From Bifidobacterium aerophilum (GTDB lineage Bacteria; Actinomycetota; Actinomycetes; Actinomycetales; Bifidobacteriaceae), in assembly GCF_010667685.1 (NCBI RefSeq), contig NZ_WHZW01000008.1, positions 62,001-126,000 of the forward strand: a stretch of DNA of 64,000 bases, in the 5' to 3' direction. Below are positions 59,912 to 64,000 of the stretch, one piece after another. Within the stretch, counting starts at the first letter, position 1. Every line of letters begins with the position of its first letter. Made by a program: the position numbers and the translations under genes. Under the pieces are notes generated by a model. It worked only from the letters and a program-made list of their open reading frames with translations. It was not told the DNA's origin and made no database searches.

Positions 59912-61399
59912 CTATTCCTCCTGCGCGGCGCGCAGCTTCATTTCCAGCACCACGCGCGTGCCGCCGTCGCGGCGCGGCTCCCAGCGCACGCTGCCGCCGA
60001 AATCGTTGGTCACGAACGTGTTGATGATCTGCGTGCCCAGGCCGGAGCCGGACGAACGTGCCATGCCGTGGCTTTCCTCGTTGTCGAGGCCGGAGCCGTC
60101 GTCCTCGACGACGACGTTGAGGTTGGCGCCCGAACGGCCCACGGAGATGACGATGTGTCCCTCCTTGCGGCCTTCGAAGCCGTGTTCCACCGCGTTGGTG
60201 ATCAGTTCGGTGAGCACGAGGGACAGCGGGGTGGCGTCCTGCGCGGGCATCATGCCGAACTGGCCGACGTATTCGATGTTGATGTGCTGGTCGCGCATCG
60301 TGGCCAGGTCGACGCTCATCTTGAGCAGGTTGGAGATCACCTTGTCGAAGTCGACGATCTCGTCGGCGGTCTGGCTCAGTCCCTCGTGCACCATCGCGAT
60401 GGTCTGCACGCGCCGCTGCGCCTCCTCGAGCTCCTTCTTGACCTCCTCGGACTTGGTCTTGCGCGCCTGCAGGCGCAGCAGCGCGGAGACGGCCTGCAGG
60501 TTGTTCTTGACGCGGTGGTGGATCTCGGAGATCGTCGCGTCCTTGGTCTGCAGCTCCTGTTCGCGGCGGCGCAGCTCGGTCACGTCGCGGCACAGTATGA
60601 TGGCGCCGGTCCGGCCGTTCACGTCGTACAGCGGCATCGAACGCATGGAGACGGCCGAGTTGTTCGCGTTGAGCTCGGAGTCGATGGCGGCCTTGCCGCT
60701 GAGGACCAGCGGCAATGATTCGGGCAGCGGGTCGTTCTCGTGCAGCAGCTGCGTGCCCACCTCGCTCAGCAGCTTGCCCTGCATCGGGTCGAGCGAGCCG
60801 AGACGGCGGAAGCAGCTGATCGCGTTCGGCGAGGCGTAGCGGACGACGCCGTCCTCGGCGAGCACGATGAAGCCGTCGGCGACGCGCGCGTTATGGCGCT
60901 GGCTCATCACCGAGTCCATGTACGGGAACTGGCCGCGCGGGATCATCTCGTACAGCTGTTTGCCCGCGTTGATGCTCTCGGACTCGTTGCGGCCGTTGGA
61001 TTCGCGGGTGGCCATGTTGGTCTCGCGCACCACCAGGCCGAGGGTCTTGCCGTTGTGACGCACCGGCGCGTACACGTTGCATACGGTGGACTTGCCCACG
61101 TTGCGCAGCACGGTGGACCGGAACACGACGGCCGAACGCATCGCCGCGTCCAGCTCCCCGTCCATGTCGTCGGGCACCGGCTTGCCCACCACGTCCTCGG
61201 TGCGCAGCGTCGCCACCGTGGACGGACGGCACTGTTCGGCCACCACATAGTCGCCGTTGCCGTCCTGCAGGATGAGCAGCAGGTCGGCGAAGCTCAGGTC
61301 GGCGATCACCTGCCAGTCGGCCACCAGATGGTGCAGCCATTCGCGGTCCGTCTCATCGAAATCTGGCCTTGTCGCCAGTACTTGTGTGAAATCTGCCAT
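59912..61399 (-). CDS. pdtaS: sensor histidine kinase PdtaS-like (HisKA_2)
   Basis: Soluble 495-residue kinase. The N-terminal GAF-like domain (about 1-150) and PAS domain (about 175-285) are followed by the HisKA_2 motif SEIHHRVKNNLQAVSALLRL, with phospho-acceptor His294 or His295. The HATPase domain has N-box LTELITNAVEHGFEG and G-box GSGLGTQIINTF. It should phosphorylate PdtaR, whose gene lies 31 kb away. ATG 61399 is preferred; ATG 61417 and 61408 are in frame. It is convergent with whiB1, the same neighbourhood as in mycobacteria. No membrane helices, so the signal is likely cytoplasmic. Confidence 0.93.
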   Translation of the reverse strand: MADFTQVLATRPDFDETDREWLHHLVADWQVIADLSFADLLLILQDGNGDYVVAEQCRPSTVATLRTEDVVGKPVPDDMDGELDAAMRSAVVFRSTVLRNVGKSTVCNVYAPVRHNGKTLGLVVRETNMATRESNGRNESESINAGKQLYEMIPRGQFPYMDSVMSQRHNARVADGFIVLAEDGVVRYASPNAISCFRRLGSLDPMQGKLLSEVGTQLLHENDPLPESLPLVLSGKAAIDSELNANNSAVSMRSMPLYDVNGRTGAIILCRDVTELRRREQELQTKDATISEIHHRVKNNLQAVSALLRLQARKTKSEEVKKELEEAQRRVQTIAMVHEGLSQTADEIVDFDKVISNLLKMSVDLATMRDQHINIEYVGQFGMMPAQDATPLSLVLTELITNAVEHGFEGRKEGHIVISVGRSGANLNVVVEDDGSGLDNEESHGMARSSGSGLGTQIINTFVTNDFGGSVRWEPRRDGGTRVVLEMKLRAAQEE

Positions 61400-61525
61400 G
61401 GCTTCCATCATACGCAACGCGGACGCCCTCGCCTCTCGTCGCGGCGAACATTCGTGCCCGGCGCCGGCCCGGGCGCGACCGGCACGCCATCGTCCGCGTC
61501 CTTCCGCCGCCCCGCAACCAGAGTC

Positions 61526-61578
61526 TTGACAAAAACAGCGATTACGTTACCGTAGGTTACGGTGGCGTAGGTTATGAT
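61526..61578 (+). promoter_or_regulatory. promoter region of the hemolysin III gene with CGTAGGTTA repeats
   Basis: TTGACA at 61526-61531 and a TATGAT box at 61573-61578, too far apart (41 bp) to be a simple pair. Between them are two direct CGTAGGTTA(C/T) copies (61551 and 61566, 15 bp apart) overlapping the inverted repeat ACCGTA-GGT-TACGGT. The layout suggests binding of a regulator such as a TetR-type dimer; which one is unknown. Confidence 0.4.
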
Positions 61579-61635
61579 GGATGCGACACCGCCGGTCCAC
61601 GACGGCCGGCTCGACGACGAACGGGGAGGAGCATG

Positions 61636-62541
61636 ATGGCAGTCTCCGAAGAGGACATAGCCCGCAAGAGGGCGGCGATCGCCGCGGCGAGGGACGCCGC
61701 GACGAAGGCGCGCGAGGCCGCGCTGCAGGCGAAGGCGGACGCGGTGCGCGTACGCGCGAAGGCCAAGGCGGAACGCATACGCCGCAAGGGCGAGGAGCAC
61801 GCGCTCGCCGTGATCGCGAAGGCGGAGACGAAGGCCGCGCGCCTTGAGGGCATCTCCCCCGCCGAGGTCGAGCGCAAGATCCGCCTCGACGTGCACGGCC
61901 GGCCGAAGCCGCTGCTGCGCGGCTGGATCCACGCGGTCGCGGCCCCGCTCGCGCTGGCGGCGGGCATCGTGCTGATCTGCCTGGCGCAGGGTGCCGGGCT
62001 CAAATGGGCGTGCGCCGTGTTCATGACCTGCTCGCTGGTGCTGTTCGCCAATTCGGCGGCCTACCATCTGGGCGACTGGTCGCCGCGCGTCACCGACGTG
62101 CTGCGCCGCATCGACCACATGAACATCTTCCTGCTCATCGCCGGCACTTACACGCCGGTCTCGTTCGCGCTCGAGCCGCGCTGGCGCAACGCGATCATCG
62201 CCGGCATGTGGGCGTGCACGCTGGTGGCGCTCGTCATCCACGTGATCTGGATCGGGGCCCCGCGCTGGCTGTACGTGATCGTCTACATCGTGTTCGGCGT
62301 GTCCGGAGTGGCGTTCATGAGCCTGTTCTGGACGTCGCCGTACGCCGGGCCGGCCGTGGTGATCCTGCTCGCGTCCGGCGGCGCGTGCTACATCGCCGGG
62401 GCGATCGTGTACGGCCTGCGCAGGCCGGACCCATGGCCTCGCGTGTTCGGCTTCCACGAGATCTTCCACACCGGCACCGTCGCCGGCTACGCGTGCCACA
62501 TGGTCGCCATCTACATGGTGATCGTGTCGCTGTGGCATTAG
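61636..62541 (+). CDS. hemolysin III/TrhA family membrane protein
   Basis: A 301-residue protein whose C-terminal 205 residues form the seven-helix hemolysin III (TrhA, PAQR-like) domain. Conserved motifs: SAAYH in the second helix, RRIDHMNIFLLIAGTYTP and the C-terminal HEIFHTGTVAGYACH. The first roughly 85 residues are an extra Ala/Lys/Arg/Glu-rich helix or coiled coil (for example KAREAALQAKADAVRVRAKA). ATG 61636 suits GGAGGAG better than ATG 61633. TrhA proteins are linked to membrane homeostasis; haemolysis is not implied. Confidence 0.9.
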   Translation: MAVSEEDIARKRAAIAAARDAATKAREAALQAKADAVRVRAKAKAERIRRKGEEHALAVIAKAETKAARLEGISPAEVERKIRLDVHGRPKPLLRGWIHAVAAPLALAAGIVLICLAQGAGLKWACAVFMTCSLVLFANSAAYHLGDWSPRVTDVLRRIDHMNIFLLIAGTYTPVSFALEPRWRNAIIAGMWACTLVALVIHVIWIGAPRWLYVIVYIVFGVSGVAFMSLFWTSPYAGPAVVILLASGGACYIAGAIVYGLRRPDPWPRVFGFHEIFHTGTVAGYACHMVAIYMVIVSLWH

Positions 62542-62645
62542 CCGTCGCACCCGCCCCCTGAAGGGGGAGCCGTCGGCGCAGTCGGCCGAAGGGGCGCAAC
62601 GCCCATCGCGGCGCGACGGACCGTCAGCCGGCCATGCACATATAC

Positions 62646-62706
62646 GCGAACGTCCCGTTCAGCGCATCCTGTCGATGCGGGGAACGGGACGTTCGCATGT
62701 CTCGAT
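62646..62706. terminator. bidirectional terminator between hemolysin III and greA
   Basis: Perfect 15-bp stem GCGAACGTCCCGTTC/GAACGGGACGTTCGC with an inner GCATC/GATGC stem, between two convergent genes. A CCCCC/GGGGG hairpin also lies at 62552-62567. Confidence 0.75.
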
Positions 62707-62719
62707 CCTGGTCGAAGCC

Positions 62720-63199
62720 TTACTCGAGCGGCCTGGCCTCCTTGACGGTCACGCTGATCGTGCGGCCGTTGGGAGCCTGGTAGCTGACCGTGTCGCCGGC
62801 CTTGGCGCCCATGATGGCCTTGCCGATCGGCGAGTCCTCGCTCAGCACGTCGTACTCGCTGACGGCCGCCATGTCGCGCGCGCCGAGCACGTAGGTCATC
62901 TCGTTGCCGGCGAGCTCGATGATCACCAGCGAGCCGTTGCCGACGGTGCCGGCCTTCGGCGCCTCGACGATCTTCGCGTTGCGCAGCTTGACGGTCAGCT
63001 CGTTGATGCGGCCCTCGTTCTTGCTCTGCTCCTCGCGGGCGGCCTGGTAGCCGCCGTTCTCGGACAGGTCGCCCTCGGCGCGCGCCGCGGCGATGCGCTT
63101 GGCGATCTCGTCGCGGTACTGGCCCTCGCGGTAGGCGAGCTCGTTCTTCAGCTTGTCGTAGGCGTCCTGCGTCAGCGGGACGACTTTCTCCTCACCCAT
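62720..63199 (-). CDS. greA: transcription elongation factor GreA
   Basis: Stimulates transcript cleavage in backtracked RNA polymerase. 159 residues: N-terminal coiled coil with the acidic tip DLSENGGYQAARE (family D-L-S-E-N), and a C-terminal FKBP-like domain with SEDSPIGKAIMGAKAGD. ATG 63199 has AGGAGG upstream. The FKBP gene lies just upstream on the same strand, separated by a terminator. Confidence 0.96.
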   Translation of the reverse strand: MGEEKVVPLTQDAYDKLKNELAYREGQYRDEIAKRIAAARAEGDLSENGGYQAAREEQSKNEGRINELTVKLRNAKIVEAPKAGTVGNGSLVIIELAGNEMTYVLGARDMAAVSEYDVLSEDSPIGKAIMGAKAGDTVSYQAPNGRTISVTVKEARPLE

Positions 63200-63244
63200 G
63201 TTGTCCTCCTTGGTCTGGGGTCTGCCACCGATGTGTATGGTACG

Positions 63245-63270
63245 AAAAAAGCGCCGACTTGCGCCGGCGC
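63245..63270 (-). terminator. terminator of the FKBP gene
   Basis: GCGCCG/CGGCGC stem (63251-63256 with 63265-63270) followed on the minus strand by six T residues (63245-63250), about 45 nt past the stop. Confidence 0.8.
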
Positions 63271-63313
63271 GTCCGCGTTTCGGAAAAACGGCGCGGGCGA
63301 CCCGCGACGAACG

Positions 63314-63715
63314 TCAGCGGGTCGAGATGATGTCGATCACGAAGACGAGCGTGTCGCCGCCGCCGATGCCGGCCTGCGGGACGCCGCGCGAACCGTAGCC
63401 GTATTCCGGCGGGATGGAGACGACCAGGCGGGAGCCGACGTTGTGGCCCGGCACGGTCTGGTCCCAGCCCTTGATGACCTGACCGACGCCGATGCCGAAG
63501 CTGGCGGGCTGGTGGCGCGCGAAGCTCGAATCGAACGGGTCGGTCTTGCCCCAGACGACGCCGTGGTAGTTCACGGTCACGGTGTCGCCGCGGCGCACCA
63601 TCGGGCCGTCGCCTTCGACCAGTTCCACGGCCTTGAGGCCGGCGGGGGCCTCGCCGTCGAATTCGATGACCGGGGTGGCGCCGAATTCGGCGTTGACCTT
63701 GGGCATGTTCGCCAT
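63314..63715 (-). CDS. FKBP-type peptidyl-prolyl cis-trans isomerase
   Basis: A 133-residue single-domain FKBP. The active-site pattern is complete: VTVNYHGVVWGKTDPFDSSF (Tyr and Asp), FGIGVGQVIKGWDQ (the Val-Ile-x-Gly-Trp), SIPPEYGYGSRG and LVFVIDIIS. No signal peptide, so it is cytoplasmic. ATG 63715 has AAGGAGG five nt upstream. Function is protein folding; no partner is indicated by context. Confidence 0.94.
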   Translation of the reverse strand: MANMPKVNAEFGATPVIEFDGEAPAGLKAVELVEGDGPMVRRGDTVTVNYHGVVWGKTDPFDSSFARHQPASFGIGVGQVIKGWDQTVPGHNVGSRLVVSIPPEYGYGSRGVPQAGIGGGDTLVFVIDIISTR

Positions 63716-63788
63716 GTGTTCCTCCTTTAGTGACGCACAACGTACATGAGGATACCCGTCGCGCGCCGGGCGCGCAACCGGCCCGCCG

Positions 63789-64000
63789 CTAGCATTCGAC
63801 CACGTTGACGGCGAGCCCGCCCTCCGAGGTCTCCTTGTATTTGGCCATCATGTCCTCGCCGGTGTCCTTCATGGTCTTGATGGCCTGGTCGAGGCTGACG
63901 ATGTGCGAGCCGTCGCCGAGCATGGCCATGCGCACCGCGTTGATGGCGGTGTTCGCGGCCATCGCGTTGCGTTCGATGCACGGGATCTGCACGAGCCCGC
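63789..64000 (-). CDS. sdaA: L-serine ammonia-lyase, C-terminal end (5' part beyond window)
   Basis: The last 70 residues of an iron-sulfur L-serine dehydratase (serine to pyruvate and ammonia). The stretch [20 protein letters not shown] has the conserved cluster cysteine, and [19 protein letters not shown] and [20 protein letters not shown] close the protein exactly as in the family. The start and the rest lie outside the window. No hairpin is evident between its stop and the FKBP gene. Confidence 0.9.
   Translation of the reverse strand, partial: GLVQIPCIERNAMAANTAINAVRMAMLGDGSHIVSLDQAIKTMKDTGEDMMAKYKETSEGGLAVNVVEC

Overview
This window is a high-GC stretch of ordinary chromosome that almost certainly comes from a Bifidobacterium. 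The marker is an 825-residue xylulose-5-phosphate/fructose-6-phosphate phosphoketolase (the key enzyme of the bifid shunt) close to phosphotransacetylase and acetate kinase. Around it lie typical actinobacterial genes: two WhiB proteins, CarD, split PdtaS/PdtaR, an actinobacterial polA-rpsA-coaE-uvrB neighbourhood, and a LytR-CpsA-Psr protein beside a DUF5719/glycosyltransferase pair. I saw no rRNA, prophage, insertion sequence, CRISPR array or origin. Both ends cut genes: an ABC ATPase on the left and a serine dehydratase on the right.

Layout. 1-2.5 kb: ABC ATPase divergent from a NarL-type two-component pair. 2.6-4.3 kb: Pit phosphate transporter with its DUF47 partner. 4.5-14 kb: fermentative core (xfp, guaA, DUF1846, pta, ackA). 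14.2-19.1 kb: aroA, a PP2C-like protein, a DJ-1 protein, a gutted lactate dehydrogenase remnant, a small kinase, GNAT and DUF1304. 19.2-19.5 kb: tRNA-Leu(GAG) and tRNA-Pro(TGG). 19.7-24.7 kb: DUF998-like membrane protein, glgX, Nudix, Nif3. 24.8-37.9 kb: polA, pdtaR, a tRNA with a Leu CAA anticodon, Nudix, pyk, terC, uvrB, coaE, rpsA, folD. 38-41.1 kb: zinc/manganese ABC operon with a Zur-like box. 41.1-43 kb: an AbiEi/DUF559-like gene bracketed by a family of hairpin repeats. 43-50.6 kb: ispF, carD, glgB, OmpR-type two-component pair, comF, HAD phosphatase, metallopeptidase-like protein. 50.7-59.8 kb: DUF5719, large glycosyltransferase, WhiB2-like, LytR-CpsA-Psr, orphan FtsK-like ATPase, WhiB1-like. 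59.9-64 kb: pdtaS, hemolysin III, greA, FKBP and the sdaA end.

How the genes fit together. Xfp splits sugar phosphates to acetyl-phosphate, AckA turns it into acetate and ATP, and Pta links it to acetyl-CoA. Pyk supplies pyruvate and has a LacI-type palindrome upstream; GlgB and GlgX build and debranch glycogen. PdtaS (60 kb) and PdtaR (28 kb) probably form one phosphorelay although their genes are 31 kb apart. The DUF5719/glycosyltransferase/WhiB2/LCP block looks like an envelope-polysaccharide and cell-division module.

The strongest candidates for something undescribed are: (i) the hairpin family around 41.3-42.8 kb, four of whose copies have exactly 15-nt loops of unrelated sequence; (ii) a class I (short variable arm) tRNA with a leucine CAA anticodon; (iii) a 66-bp tandem repeat that repeats the last codons of uvrB downstream of it; and (iv) the lactate dehydrogenase remnant. 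All gene identities come from reading the translated sequence by eye; no database search was run.
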